32,461 bases of DNA, taken from Gemmatimonadales bacterium (GTDB lineage Bacteria; Gemmatimonadota; Gemmatimonadetes; Gemmatimonadales; GWC2-71-9). The stretch spans positions 1 to 32,461 of the forward strand of contig JAICNA010000006.1 of NCBI GenBank assembly GCA_025928955.1, in the 5' to 3' direction. Below are positions 8,298 through 20,399 of the stretch, one piece after another. The notes beneath the pieces were generated by a model. That model was not told the DNA's origin, did not search any database, and saw nothing but the letters and a program-made list of their open reading frames with translations. Positions within the stretch are counted from its first letter, which is position 1. Each line of letters begins with the position of its first letter. The position numbers and the translations under genes are program-made.

Positions 8298-9940
8298 GCA
8301 CCCTCCTCGCGCAGCACGAAGCGCTGCAGCTTGCCGGTGGCCGTTCGCGGGAGGGCGGTGACGAACTCGACCTGCCGCGGATACTTGTGCGGCGCGATCT
8401 CCCGCTTGACGTGGTCCTGCAGCTCCTTCGCCATCGCCGGCCCCGGCTCGTGGCCCTCACGCAGGACCACGAACGCCTTGACGACCTGGCCGCGCTCCTC
8501 GTCCGGCACGCCCACCACGCCGCATTCGGCGACGGCCGGATGCTCGAGGATCACGCTCTCCACCTCCGGACCGGCGATGTTGTGCCCCGACGAGATGATC
8601 ATGTCGTCGGTGCGCGCCTGGTAGACGAAGTAGCCGTCGGCATCGATCACGTACGAATCGCCGGTGATGTTCCAGCCGTTCTGCACGTAGGCGCGCTGCC
8701 GCTCGACGTCGTCGAGGTAGCGGCATCCGGTCGGGCCCCGTACGGCAAGGCGGCCGATGGCACCCTGCGCCACGTCGTGGCCGTCCTCGTCGACCACCCG
8801 TGCGTCGTAGCCGGGCACGGGCTTTCCGGTGGCGCCGGGCTTCATCTCGGCGGGCCGTGCGCTGATGAAGATGTGGAGCATTTCGGTGGAGCCGATCCCG
8901 TCGATGATGCGGATGCCCGTGGCGCGCTCCCAGGCCTCGAACGTAGAGGCAGGCAGCGTCTCGCCCGCGGAGACGCACTTCCGGAGTGTCGGCACGCCTT
9001 CGGTGCCGAGCAGTGGAAGCATGGCGCGATACGCCGTGGGCGCCGTGAAGCTGATCGTGGCCCCGAAGTCACGGATGCCCTGCAGGAGGTGGGGTGGCGC
9101 GGCCTGCTCGAGCAGCACGGCGCTCGCGCCGATCCGCATCGGAAAGAGCACGAGTCCGCCGAGTCCGAACGTGAACGCCAGGGGCGGGGAGCCGCAGAAG
9201 ACGTCGTCGGGGCCCGGCTCGAGGATGTGCGGCGGAAAGCAGTCGCAGATGGCCAGCACGTCGCGGTGGAAATGCATCGTGCCCTTTCCCTTGCCGGTCG
9301 TACCGGACGTGAACGCGATGAGCGCCACATCGTCGGCCGCGGTGTCGACGTTCCGGAAGGTGGGCGGGCGCCGCCGCATGAGCGACTCGAGCGAGTCCGC
9401 CGCATCGCTGTTGAAGCAGACGACGCGGGCGTTCGCTCGCGCGGCGCCGGTGCCGGTGCGCTCCATGCCGGCGCGGCAGTCGCCCTCGAGCCGGGCATCG
9501 GTGAGGGCGAGGCTGATCGCGGCGCGGTCCGCCGTGTAGCAGATCTCGCGCGGGCGGAGGAGTGGCATGGTGCAGACCACGACGCCCCCTGCCTTCAGCA
9601 CCGCGAACCAGCAGGCGACCATCATCGGATTGTTCGGTCCGCGGAGCAGGACCCGCCCACCCGGGACGAGACCGAGATCGGTGACGAGGACGTTGGCGAT
9701 CCGGTTCGCGCGCTCGAGCAGGTCGCCGTAGGTCCAGACGCCGCCGGGAAAATGGAAGAGTGGATCGTCGCCGTGGCCCTTCGCGACCATCGCGTCGAGC
9801 AGCTCGGTGGCGCAGTTGAGGCGCGGAGGATAGGCGAGCCCCGCCGCGCGGTCGTAGCGCATCTCGGGCCAGAGGACGCGGGGCGGGAGCCGGTCGCGGC
9901 AGAACGTGTCCACGTGCCCCGACGGGACGCGGGCGGTCAT
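8294..9940 (-). CDS. AMP-dependent CoA ligase, probably 2-aminobenzoate/benzoate-CoA ligase-type
   Basis: AMP-binding motif [36 protein letters not shown]...[15 protein letters not shown]...[41 protein letters not shown]...[16 protein letters not shown]. Substrate inferred from context and the benzoate-CoA-ligase-like [11 protein letters not shown] block. ATG at 9940. Confidence 0.9.
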   Translation of the reverse strand: MTARVPSGHVDTFCRDRLPPRVLWPEMRYDRAAGLAYPPRLNCATELLDAMVAKGHGDDPLFHFPGGVWTYGDLLERANRIANVLVTDLGLVPGGRVLLRGPNNPMMVACWFAVLKAGGVVVCTMPLLRPREICYTADRAAISLALTDARLEGDCRAGMERTGTGAARANARVVCFNSDAADSLESLMRRRPPTFRNVDTAADDVALIAFTSGTTGKGKGTMHFHRDVLAICDCFPPHILEPGPDDVFCGSPPLAFTFGLGGLVLFPMRIGASAVLLEQAAPPHLLQGIRDFGATISFTAPTAYRAMLPLLGTEGVPTLRKCVSAGETLPASTFEAWERATGIRIIDGIGSTEMLHIFISARPAEMKPGATGKPVPGYDARVVDEDGHDVAQGAIGRLAVRGPTGCRYLDDVERQRAYVQNGWNITGDSYVIDADGYFVYQARTDDMIISSGHNIAGPEVESVILEHPAVAECGVVGVPDEERGQVVKAFVVLREGHEPGPAMAKELQDHVKREIAPHKYPRQVEFVTALPRTATGKLQRFVLREEGA

Positions 9941-11097
9941 GCGCGCTCCAGGAGCTGCGCCGCGATCACAAGGCGCTGGATCTCGCTCGTGCCCTCGTAG
10001 ATCCGGAGTGCCCGGATCTCGCGGTACAGCCGCTCGACCGGAGCGCCCGACACGACGCCGAGGCCGCCGAACAGCTGCACGGCATCGTCGATGACGCGCT
10101 GCGCCGCTTCCGTGGCGTGGAGCTTGGCCATCGCGGCCTCGAGTGTCACGCGCTCGGCGCCCATGTCCTTCGTCCAGGCGGCCCGGTAGACGAGCAGCGC
10201 GCTCGCGTCGATGGCGGTGGCCATGTCGGCGAGGCGTGCCTGCGTGAGCTGGAAGCCGGCGAGGGTGCCGCCGGCCACGCTCCGTGCCCGACAATGCGCG
10301 GTCGCCTCTGCGAGCGCGCGACGCGCCATCCCGGTGGCCGCGGCGCCGACCGTGGCGCGGAAGACGTCGAGAGTCCCGAGCGCGACGCGGAGGCCCTTGC
10401 CGGCGTCACCGACGGCGGCGTCGGCCGCGACACGGCATTCCCGGAAGGCAATCGTTCCGAGCGGGTGCGGGGCGATGACGTCGATCCGCTCCGTGACGGA
10501 CAGCCCCGGATTGTCGGCGTCCACCATGAAGGCGCCGAACGCGCGCTCGCCCAGGTCGGGGGTACGGCAGAAGACCACGTAGTGATCGGCGATGCCGGCA
10601 TTGGAGATCCACGTCTTCTCGCCGTCGATGACCCAGCCGTCGCGGTCACGGCGTGCCGCCGTGCGCATCGCGGCGACATCGCTCCCCGCGTCCCGCTCGG
10701 AGAGTGCGAAGGCCGCGATCCGGCGTCCATCGGCCACGTCGGGGAGGTACCGCCGGCGCTGCGCATCGGTGCCGTACAGGGACAGCGGCCCGGTGCCGAG
10801 GCCCTGCAGCGCAAAGCAGAACTCGACGAGCGGATCATGACGTGCGAGCGTCTCACGGATGACGCAGAGCGACCGGACGTCCACCCGCTCGCGCACTCCA
10901 CCGTACGCGGCGGGCACGACGTGGCGCAGCCAGCCGGCCTCGCCGAGCCGCTGCACGTGGGCGCGGCAGCGCGCATCGAGATCGTCCGCGTGCGCGGCAC
11001 CGGCGAGCTCGCGCGTGGCCCAGGCCTCCACGTCGGCACCGAGGGTGCGGTGGCTCTCGTCGAAGAACGGCCAGGCGAGATGGGCGTGCGGCTGCAC
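9937..11097 (-). CDS. acyl-CoA dehydrogenase
   Basis: [47 protein letters not shown]...[46 protein letters not shown] start at 11097 overlaps the upstream TAG. Confidence 0.95.
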   Translation of the reverse strand: MQPHAHLAWPFFDESHRTLGADVEAWATRELAGAAHADDLDARCRAHVQRLGEAGWLRHVVPAAYGGVRERVDVRSLCVIRETLARHDPLVEFCFALQGLGTGPLSLYGTDAQRRRYLPDVADGRRIAAFALSERDAGSDVAAMRTAARRDRDGWVIDGEKTWISNAGIADHYVVFCRTPDLGERAFGAFMVDADNPGLSVTERIDVIAPHPLGTIAFRECRVAADAAVGDAGKGLRVALGTLDVFRATVGAAATGMARRALAEATAHCRARSVAGGTLAGFQLTQARLADMATAIDASALLVYRAAWTKDMGAERVTLEAAMAKLHATEAAQRVIDDAVQLFGGLGVVSGAPVERLYREIRALRIYEGTSEIQRLVIAAQLLERA

Positions 11098-11903
11098 TAG
11101 TCGCCCTCGAACTTCGGCGCCTGCTTCGCGACGAACGCGCGGTACGCCCGGGAGAAATCCTCCGACTCCATCAGCTCCGCCTGGACCTCCGCCTCGTAGT
11201 CGATCGCCTCGTCGATCCCCATGTCCCACTCCTCGTGCAGCGCGCGCTTGGTGGCGGCATGCGCGAGCGTCGGGCCCGCGGCGAGCGTGCGGGCGAGCTC
11301 GACCGCCGCCGGCAGGAGACCCTCGGGCTCGGCGAGCCGATTGTAGAAGCCCCAGCGCTCGGCTTCGACGCCGTCCATGAAGCGGCCGGTGTACAGCAGC
11401 TCGGCGGCGCGGCCGTGCCCGACGATGCGGGGGAGCATGGCGCACGCGCCCATGTCCGCGCCGGAGAGCCCGACGCGCACGAAGAGAAACGCGACGCGGC
11501 TCGCGGGGGTGCCGATGCGCAGGTCGGAGGCCATGGCGAGGATCGCCCCGGCGCCGGCACAGACCCCGTCCACCGCGGCGACGATCGGCTGGGGGCAGGC
11601 GCGCATCGCATGCACCAGCTCGCCGGTGAGGCGCGTGAACGCGATGAGCTCCTCGTCGCAGCCGTCTTCCTTCAGCTGTACCAGCGGCCCGATGATCTCG
11701 TGCACGTCCCCGCCGCTGGAGAAGTTGCCGCCCGCGCCGGTGAGCACGACCGCGCGGACGTCCGGGTTCTCGCGCAGCGCCCAGAAGGTGTTCGCCAGCT
11801 CGCGATACGACTCGAAGGTGAGCGGATTCTTCCGCTCGGGCCGGTTGAGCGTGATCGTCGCGACGCGCTCCTCGAGCGACCAGAGAAAGTGCTTCGGATT
11901 CAT
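11097..11903 (-). CDS. enoyl-CoA hydratase/isomerase family protein
   Basis: [20 protein letters not shown]...[20 protein letters not shown]...[81 protein letters not shown]. Confidence 0.94.
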   Translation of the reverse strand: MNPKHFLWSLEERVATITLNRPERKNPLTFESYRELANTFWALRENPDVRAVVLTGAGGNFSSGGDVHEIIGPLVQLKEDGCDEELIAFTRLTGELVHAMRACPQPIVAAVDGVCAGAGAILAMASDLRIGTPASRVAFLFVRVGLSGADMGACAMLPRIVGHGRAAELLYTGRFMDGVEAERWGFYNRLAEPEGLLPAAVELARTLAAGPTLAHAATKRALHEEWDMGIDEAIDYEAEVQAELMESEDFSRAYRAFVAKQAPKFEGD

Positions 11904-11919
11904 CCGCGGTCTCGCGCCA

Positions 11920-12698
11920 TCATACCTCGCCCCCGGAAACGGGAATCACCCGGCCGTTGATCGCGTCCGCCGAGGGCGCCGCGAGCCAGGCGACCACGTG
12001 CGCCACTTCCTCGGGGCGAATGATCGTGCCTCGGGGATTGTGCCGGATCACCATCGCGCGCGCCTCCGCGGCGCTCTTCCCGAGACCGGTCATGATGTTC
12101 TTCTCGGCCTGGATCGACATGCCGGACTCGGTGTAGCCGGGACAGACGGCATTCACCGTGATGCCCGCCTTGCGCACCTCGGCCGCGAGCGAGCGCGTCA
12201 ACCCGACGAGCGCGTGCTTCGAGGCGCTGTACGCCGTGATGCGGCCATACCCCTTGAGGCCGGCCATCGAGGCAACGTTGACGATCCGGCCGCCTTTCGC
12301 GTCGAGCATCGCCGGCAGGACTTCGCGGATGCAGGCGACGGCCCCGAGGAGGTTCACGGCGAGCGCCTCGTTCCAGACCTCCGGCGTCGTCTCCATGAAC
12401 GGGGCCGCCGTGGCAGTTCCGGCGTTGTTCACGAGGAGCCAGGGGCGGGGAAACCGGTCCCGCGATTCCGCGAACGCCGCCGTGACGCTCGCCGGATCGG
12501 CCACGTCGCACGCGATGGCGAGCACCTCGGACGTCTTCTTGCGAAGCGCGACGGCATGCGCGCCGAGCGCCGCGGCGTCGCGCCCCATGAGCGTGAGCGT
12601 GGCTCCCTGCGCGGCGAGCTCGGCGGCGATCGCGGCGCCGATCCCCCGGGCGCCGCCGGTCACGATCGCGTGCCGGCCCGAGAGCGGAAGCGAGAGTG

Positions 12699-12702
<4 letters not shown>
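11920..12702 (-). CDS. SDR family NAD(P)-dependent oxidoreductase
   Basis: [25 protein letters not shown]...[13 protein letters not shown]...[37 protein letters not shown]...[13 protein letters not shown]...[16 protein letters not shown] at 12702. Confidence 0.95.
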
Positions 12703-15007
<2,305 letters not shown>

Positions 15008-15008
<1 letters not shown>

Positions 15009-16177
15009 CAGAGGAGTCCCGACACGGGATTCGGCTCGCCCTCGGCGAAGCGCGAGGGCCTGAGCGGCGTCGTATCGAGCGTCGTGGCGCGGCCCTCGGT
15101 GATGATCTCGGCGAGGAGGTGGCCAAGCGCGGGCGCGTGCATCACGCCGTGGCCCGACGAGCCGTTGATGAAATAGAAGTTGCCGCACTCGGGCGCGGGA
15201 CCGAGGATCGCGTGCTTGTCCGGGGAGACTTCGTAGAGCCCGCCCCATGCGCCGCTCCGGTCGAGCGGAACGCCGGCCAGGACGGGCACACGCGCGGCGG
15301 CCTTCGCGGCCACCTCGTCGATCCACGGCGTTTCGACGCGGCAGTCGTACGGGTCCGCCGCGGATCCGGGTGTCGGCCACGCGAGCAGCACTCGCCCGTC
15401 GCGCACCCGTAGATGGAAACCGTCGCCGGCAAAGATCGTCATCGGCATCCCGGCAGGAAGGAGGTCACAGGGCATGGTCGGGACGATGCAGCGCCGGAGC
15501 GGCTCGATCGGCAGCGGGGCCCCCGCGAGCGCAGCCACACCCGCCGCCCAGGCGCCCGCCGCATTGACCACCGCACCCGCCTCGATCCGCCCGCGCGTCG
15601 TCCGCACCGCGGTGATACGAGTCGTCCCCGGCGCGCCCTTGCGCTCGAACCCCGTGACCTCCGTTTCCCACATGGTGCGAGCGCCGCGGCGGCGGGCGTC
15701 GGCGAGATACCCGGCGAGCATCGCCAGGGGGCGGATGAATCCATCGGTGGGACACCAGGCGCCTCCTGCGATTCCCTGAGGCGACAACGCCGGATTCAGC
15801 TGGAGCACTTCCGCCGCGTCCACCTCGCGCGACTCGAGCAGGCCGGCCGCGTGCTGGACCGGCAGTCCACGACGCAGCTCCGCCAGTTCCCATTCGGTTC
15901 CGGCGACCCAGAGGTAGCCTGCGGGCAGGTATCCGGGATCGGCACCGACTTCATCGGGAAAGCGGCGCAGCTTCTCGCGGGTGAGGAGCGAGAGTCGGAC
16001 ATTGATCGCGGTGCCGTACTGCGCCCGGTACCCGCCTGTGGCCCGGCCGGTACTGCCCTCGCCGGGTCCCGCACCGCGATCCACGATGACGATATCGCGC
16101 CAGCCGCGCGTGGCGAGGTGCCAGGCCACGCTCGCGCCGACGACGCCGCCTCCCACGATGACGATCGGGCCGTCCAT
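15008..16177 (-). CDS. FAD-dependent oxidoreductase (DAO / sarcosine oxidase beta-like)
   Basis: [52 protein letters not shown]...[27 protein letters not shown]...[52 protein letters not shown] at 16177 overlaps the upstream TGA. Confidence 0.93.
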
Positions 16178-16596
16178 CACGCCGGCGTGAAGATGTGCTC
16201 GGGGTTCCGGAAACTCTTGAACTCGAGCGCGTTGCCGCTCGGATCGAGGAAGAACATCGTGGACTGCTCGCCCGGCTGCCCCTCGTACCGCACGCGCGGC
16301 TCGATGATGAACTCGATCCCTGCGGCGCGCACACGCGCGGCAATGGCCTGAAAGCGATCCCATTCGACCACGGCGCCGAAGTGGGGCATGGGCACGGCGA
16401 TGCCATCCACCTTGCCGGCATACACCGTCGGTGCCGGGGCGCCGGTCGTGTGCGCCGAGATCTGGTTGCCGAAGAAATCGAAATCCACCCACGTCTCGGT
16501 ACTGCGCCCTTCGGTGCAGCCGAGCACGCCTCCATAGAAGCGACGGGTCGAGTCGAGATCCTTCACGAAGAAGGCAAAGTGAAACGGCTGGGGCAT
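16177..16596 (-). CDS. VOC (glyoxalase/dioxygenase fold) family protein
   Basis: MPQPFHFAFFVKDLDSTRRFYGGVLGCTEGRSTETWVDFDFFGNQISAHT...GEQSTMFFLDPSGNALEFKSFRNPEHIF. ATG at 16596 preceded by a GCAGGAG Shine-Dalgarno. Confidence 0.92.
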   Translation of the reverse strand: MPQPFHFAFFVKDLDSTRRFYGGVLGCTEGRSTETWVDFDFFGNQISAHTTGAPAPTVYAGKVDGIAVPMPHFGAVVEWDRFQAIAARVRAAGIEFIIEPRVRYEGQPGEQSTMFFLDPSGNALEFKSFRNPEHIFTPA

Positions 16597-16666
16597 AGGC
16601 TCCTGCGGTGGGAGAGCGTCGCGACCTGCGAAAGATGTCGCCAGTGACCCGCCGGATGGAAGGCGG

Positions 16667-17617
16667 CTACTCGCTCCGGGCTTTCCGGCTCGCGAGCGCC
16701 GCGCGCACGTTCCGCTGCATGCCGGCAAGGCCGGGCCGCGCGAACGGGGTCTCCCCGAAACGCCCGGCGAACTCGGCTTCGTCCATTCCTTCGAACGTGT
16801 CGGACGTGATCGGCCGGGCCGCGCGAGGGAGATAGGAGGGAATCGCGGTCTCCGCGGCGAACTTCACGTTCCACGGGCAGACGTCGTTGCAGACATCACA
16901 CCCGAACGCCCAGCCGTCGAGGCGCTCCTCGAGCGCTTCGGGAATCGGGCCCTTCTGCTCGATCGTGAGGTACGAGATGCATCGCGTGGCATCGAGGAGT
17001 CTCGGCGCCACGAACGCCCCAGTGGGACAGGCGTCGAGGCACCGCGTGCATGATCCGCAGCGATCGCCTTCGAAGGGAGCATCGGGCTCCAGCTCGAGAT
17101 CGGTGAAGACGGACCCGATGAAGAAGAACGAGCCGGCCCCGGGGCGGACGAGCATCGCATTCTTCCCGATCCAGCCGAGTCCGGCGCGCTGCGCCAGCTC
17201 GCGCTCGGGAACAGGCCCGGCATCGGCGTACGTGCGCGCATGCAAGGCGCCGGCACCGAGCAGGCGGCCGGCGAGTTCCTCGAGCCGACGGCCAATCACG
17301 TCATGGTAATCGGTCGCAAGTGCGTAACGCGCGACGCGGAGCGGGTCTGGGTCCCCTGATTCCGGGTCGGCCGCCGCTTCTTCGTTGTAGTAGTAGTTAT
17401 CCAGAACAACAATGATGGAGCGCGCGGCGCGATCGATGAGCCGCGGATCCTTCCGCTTCCGGGCCTGCCGGTTGAGGTAGCGCATCGTCCCGCCGTATCC
17501 GCGGGCGAGCCACTCGTCGAAGAACGCAGCTCGCTCGGACGGTGCGGGGGTGGTGATGCCGCAGGCGAGGAAGCCAAGCTCATCGGCCCACTGCTTCACG
17601 GCGAGCGACGAAATCAT
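16667..17617 (-). CDS. queG: epoxyqueuosine reductase
   Basis: WLARGYGGTMRYLNRQARKRKDPRLIDRAARSIIVVLDNYY...GLGWIGKNAMLVRPGAGSFFFIGSVFTDLEL...CGSCTRCLDACPTGAF...CDVCNDVCPWN; two 4Fe-4S motifs. Confidence 0.96.
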   Translation of the reverse strand: MISSLAVKQWADELGFLACGITTPAPSERAAFFDEWLARGYGGTMRYLNRQARKRKDPRLIDRAARSIIVVLDNYYYNEEAAADPESGDPDPLRVARYALATDYHDVIGRRLEELAGRLLGAGALHARTYADAGPVPERELAQRAGLGWIGKNAMLVRPGAGSFFFIGSVFTDLELEPDAPFEGDRCGSCTRCLDACPTGAFVAPRLLDATRCISYLTIEQKGPIPEALEERLDGWAFGCDVCNDVCPWNVKFAAETAIPSYLPRAARPITSDTFEGMDEAEFAGRFGETPFARPGLAGMQRNVRAALASRKARSE

Positions 17618-18927
17618 CGCGCTCCGGCCTCCAGCGCCGGCTCGGCATCCGCCGACCGGGGCGCGGTCGGCATATGAACGGGCCGGTCATAGGTGATGAG
17701 GCGTGCTCCGCGCGAATAGGTGAAGTAGGAGATTGCCCACTCGAGCAGCACGAGGACGCGGTTGCGGAAGCCGATGAGGAAGAAGATGTGAATGAAGATC
17801 CACAGGAGCCAGGCGATGAACCCCGAGAAGTGCGCCTTTCCGATGTCCGCGACGGCACGTCCCCGGCCGATGACGGCGAGCTGTCCCTTGTCGAAGAAAT
17901 GGAACGGGGGGCGGGGGCCCGGGGTAGCGGCCGATGTCTCCCGCCGGATCACGGACCCCGCATACTTCCCCATCTGAATCGCGACGGGGCAGGTGCCCGG
18001 GAGGAGCCGACCCTTGTCGTCGAAGGCCGCTGCGTCTCCGAGCACGAAGACTTCGGGATGACCGGGCACGGTGCTGTCCTGCGCGACCGGAACCCGACCC
18101 TGTCGGTCGAGCGGGACGCCGAGCGTCTTGAGCAACGGACTGGCGACATTGCCGGCGGCCCAGATGACCGTTCTGGCCGGGGTGTATTCGCCGGAGCTTG
18201 AGGTGACACCGTCAGGACGGATATCCGTCACCATCGTATTAGTGCATACGTCGACCCCCAGCCGCTCAAGGGTCTGCTGCGCCTTCTCGCTCAATTCCGG
18301 CGGATACGCCGGCAGCACCCTCGGGCCACCTTCCATCACGATCACCCGCGCGCTCCGCGGATTGATGTTCCGGAAGTCCCGCTCGAGCGTGTAGGACTTG
18401 ATCTCGGCGATCGCGCCCGCCACTTCGACGCCGGTCGGACCGGCGCCGACGATCACGAACGTGAGCAGCGCTTCCCGCGCAGCGGGATCGGGCTCCTGCT
18501 CCGCACGTTCGAACGCGAGGAGGATCCGTCGCCGCACCACGAACGCGTCCTCGAGCTCCTTGAGTCCCGGCGCCAGCGGCTCCCACTCGTCCCGGCCGAA
18601 GTAGGAATGTCGCGCTCCCGTCGCGACGATCAGGTAGTCGTAGGGCAGCGACCGCCCCGAGACCAGGTGCACGCTCCGTGCGCCGAGGTCGATGGCCTCG
18701 GCCTCGTCGAGCAGCACCTCCGTATTCCGGTTGTTGCGCAGGACCGACCGGATCGGCGACGCGATGTCCCCCGGGCTCAGCGCCGCCGTTGCCACCTGGT
18801 AGAGCATCGGCTGGAAGACGTGGTGATTGTGCCGGTCCACCAGGGTCACCGATACCCGGGCCTTCCGGAGCGCCTTGGCGGCATTGAGCCCGGCGAAGCC
18901 GCCGCCGAGAATCACCACGCGTTTCAC
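17614..18927 (-). CDS. type II NADH dehydrogenase-like NAD(P)/FAD-dependent oxidoreductase
   Basis: VKRVVILGGGFAGLNAAKALRKARVSVTLVDRHNHHVFQPMLYQVATAALSPGDIASPIRSVLRNN...FVIVGAGPTGVEVAGAIAEI...VFVLGDAAAFDDKGRLLPGTCPVAIQMGKYAG...FHFFDKGQLAVIGRGRAVADIGKAHFSGFIAWLLWIFIHIFFLIGFRNRVLVLLEWAISYFT. GTG start at 18927. Confidence 0.94.
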   Translation of the reverse strand: MKRVVILGGGFAGLNAAKALRKARVSVTLVDRHNHHVFQPMLYQVATAALSPGDIASPIRSVLRNNRNTEVLLDEAEAIDLGARSVHLVSGRSLPYDYLIVATGARHSYFGRDEWEPLAPGLKELEDAFVVRRRILLAFERAEQEPDPAAREALLTFVIVGAGPTGVEVAGAIAEIKSYTLERDFRNINPRSARVIVMEGGPRVLPAYPPELSEKAQQTLERLGVDVCTNTMVTDIRPDGVTSSSGEYTPARTVIWAAGNVASPLLKTLGVPLDRQGRVPVAQDSTVPGHPEVFVLGDAAAFDDKGRLLPGTCPVAIQMGKYAGSVIRRETSAATPGPRPPFHFFDKGQLAVIGRGRAVADIGKAHFSGFIAWLLWIFIHIFFLIGFRNRVLVLLEWAISYFTYSRGARLITYDRPVHMPTAPRSADAEPALEAGAR

Positions 18928-19208
18928 AGGTGCATCGTCTCCCGGCGCCACCGCGCGAAGCGGATCACGTCTTCTGCCGGCGGCACCGCATCCTCACTCG
19001 CGTACGCCGTGTACATGCGCCAGCGGAGGTAGGTGCGGTCGGGAAGCGGCAGGAAGGGGGGCTGGCGCCACCAGTCGCGCCGGCGGAAGGCCCAGCCCGT
19101 CCGGAGCAGATCCACGGCGAGCCGGGGATTCACCAGCGCTCGCAGCGCGAGCTTTCCGGTGAGCGCGCGCCACGAGCCGGCGTAGCGGGGATCGAGGGGT
19201 GCGGGCAT
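18924..19208 (-). CDS. small conserved hypothetical protein (94 aa)
   Basis: ORF MPAPLDPRYAGSWRALTGKLALRALVNPRLAVDLLRTGWAFRRRDWWRQPPFLPLPDRTYLRWRMYTAYASEDAVPPAEDVIRFARWRRETMHL; GTGA overlap with the following NDH-2 gene and a promoter-like -10 just upstream. Confidence 0.78.
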   Translation of the reverse strand: MPAPLDPRYAGSWRALTGKLALRALVNPRLAVDLLRTGWAFRRRDWWRQPPFLPLPDRTYLRWRMYTAYASEDAVPPAEDVIRFARWRRETMHL

Positions 19209-19250
19209 TCCGAATTCTAACCTCCCCGAACCCGGGATATATTCACCACC
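19209..19250. promoter_or_regulatory. 42-bp divergent intergenic region with two opposed -10-like elements close to each start codon
   Basis: Plus strand: TATATT at 19238-19243, 7 nt before ATG 19251. Minus strand: TAGAAT (19219..19214), 5 nt before ATG 19208. No Shine-Dalgarno sequence at either gene. Confidence 0.5.
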
Positions 19251-20399
19251 ATGACGCTCGCCTCACCCGGAGCGGTGAAGACGTATCGGGACGAGTTTCC
19301 GATCTTCCGGCACTCGACGTACCTCAACAGCTGCTCCCTCGGCGCGCTCAGCGTGCGGGCACGGGCGCGGGTGAACGAGTGCCTCGATCTCTGGGAGAAC
19401 CGGGGCGCGCCTGCCTGGTACGAGATCTGGTGGGCGGCGCTCGCCGACCTCCGAACCCGCTACGGCCGGATCGTCGGGGCGGCCGGCGAGGAAATCGCTC
19501 TCCACCCGCACATCTCGGCTGCGCTGTCGGTCGTCGGCGAGTCGCTCGACTACGGCACCCGGCGAAAGGTCGTCGTCACCAGCCTCGACTTCCCGACGAT
19601 CGGCTATCAATGGATGGCCAAGCGCCAGGCCGGGGTCGAGGTCGTCGTCATCGAGAGTCCGGACGGCGTCCGCGTACCGCTCGAGCTGTTCGAGCGCGCG
19701 GTGGACGACCGCACGGCACTGGTGGCTACGAGCCACGTCTTCTTCACCAGCGGCGCCATCCAGGACGTGGCGGCGATCGCCGAGATGGCCCACCGCAAGG
19801 GGGCGCTCTGCCTGGTGGACGGCTACCAGGCCGCCGGCCAGCTGCCGGTGGATGTGAAGGCGCTAGGCGTCGACTTCTACTGTGGTGGGGGGCTCAAGTG
19901 GCTCCTCGGCGGGACGGGCGTCGCATTCCTCTACGCAGCGCCGGACGTGACGCCGAAGCTCTTCCCGCGAGTCACCGGATGGTTCGCCCATCGGGAGCAG
20001 TTCCGGTTCGACACGCGGAGCCTCGAGCTGCACGCCGATGCCCGGCGGCTCGAGCTCGGCACGCCGCCGATCATGCCGGTCTACGCGCAGCGCGGCGGGC
20101 TCGAGATTCTCGAGGAGCTCGGCAGCGAGGCCATCCGCCGGAGGACGGCGGAGCTGACGGAGGACCTGATCGAACTCGCCGAGGCGCATGGCCTCCGGCC
20201 GCGCGTCGCGCCGGTGGCAGCGGAACGCTCCGCGATCGTCATGCTGCCGAGCGACGATCCGCACCGCGACGTCGCGATGCTCGCCGCCGCCGGGATCGTG
20301 ACCGACGCCCGTCCGGGACACGTCCGCGTCTCCCCATACTTCTACAACGTGCCCGACGATCACCGGGCCCTCATCGAGCACCTGACGCGTGAACGATAA
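19251..20399 (+). CDS. PLP-dependent class V aminotransferase fold enzyme (kynureninase/desulfurase-like)
   Basis: STYLNSCSLGALS...TALVATSHVFFTSGAIQDVAAIAEMAHRKGALCLVDGYQAAGQLPVDVKALGVDFYCGGGLKWLLGGTGVAFLY (PLP lysine in GGGLKW)...VRVSPYFYNVPDDHRALIEHL. Confidence 0.9.
   Translation: MTLASPGAVKTYRDEFPIFRHSTYLNSCSLGALSVRARARVNECLDLWENRGAPAWYEIWWAALADLRTRYGRIVGAAGEEIALHPHISAALSVVGESLDYGTRRKVVVTSLDFPTIGYQWMAKRQAGVEVVVIESPDGVRVPLELFERAVDDRTALVATSHVFFTSGAIQDVAAIAEMAHRKGALCLVDGYQAAGQLPVDVKALGVDFYCGGGLKWLLGGTGVAFLYAAPDVTPKLFPRVTGWFAHREQFRFDTRSLELHADARRLELGTPPIMPVYAQRGGLEILEELGSEAIRRRTAELTEDLIELAEAHGLRPRVAPVAAERSAIVMLPSDDPHRDVAMLAAAGIVTDARPGHVRVSPYFYNVPDDHRALIEHLTRER

Noticed and set aside
8387-10000. 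537-aa plus-strand ORF
   Set aside because: Antisense to the CoA ligase, no motifs.
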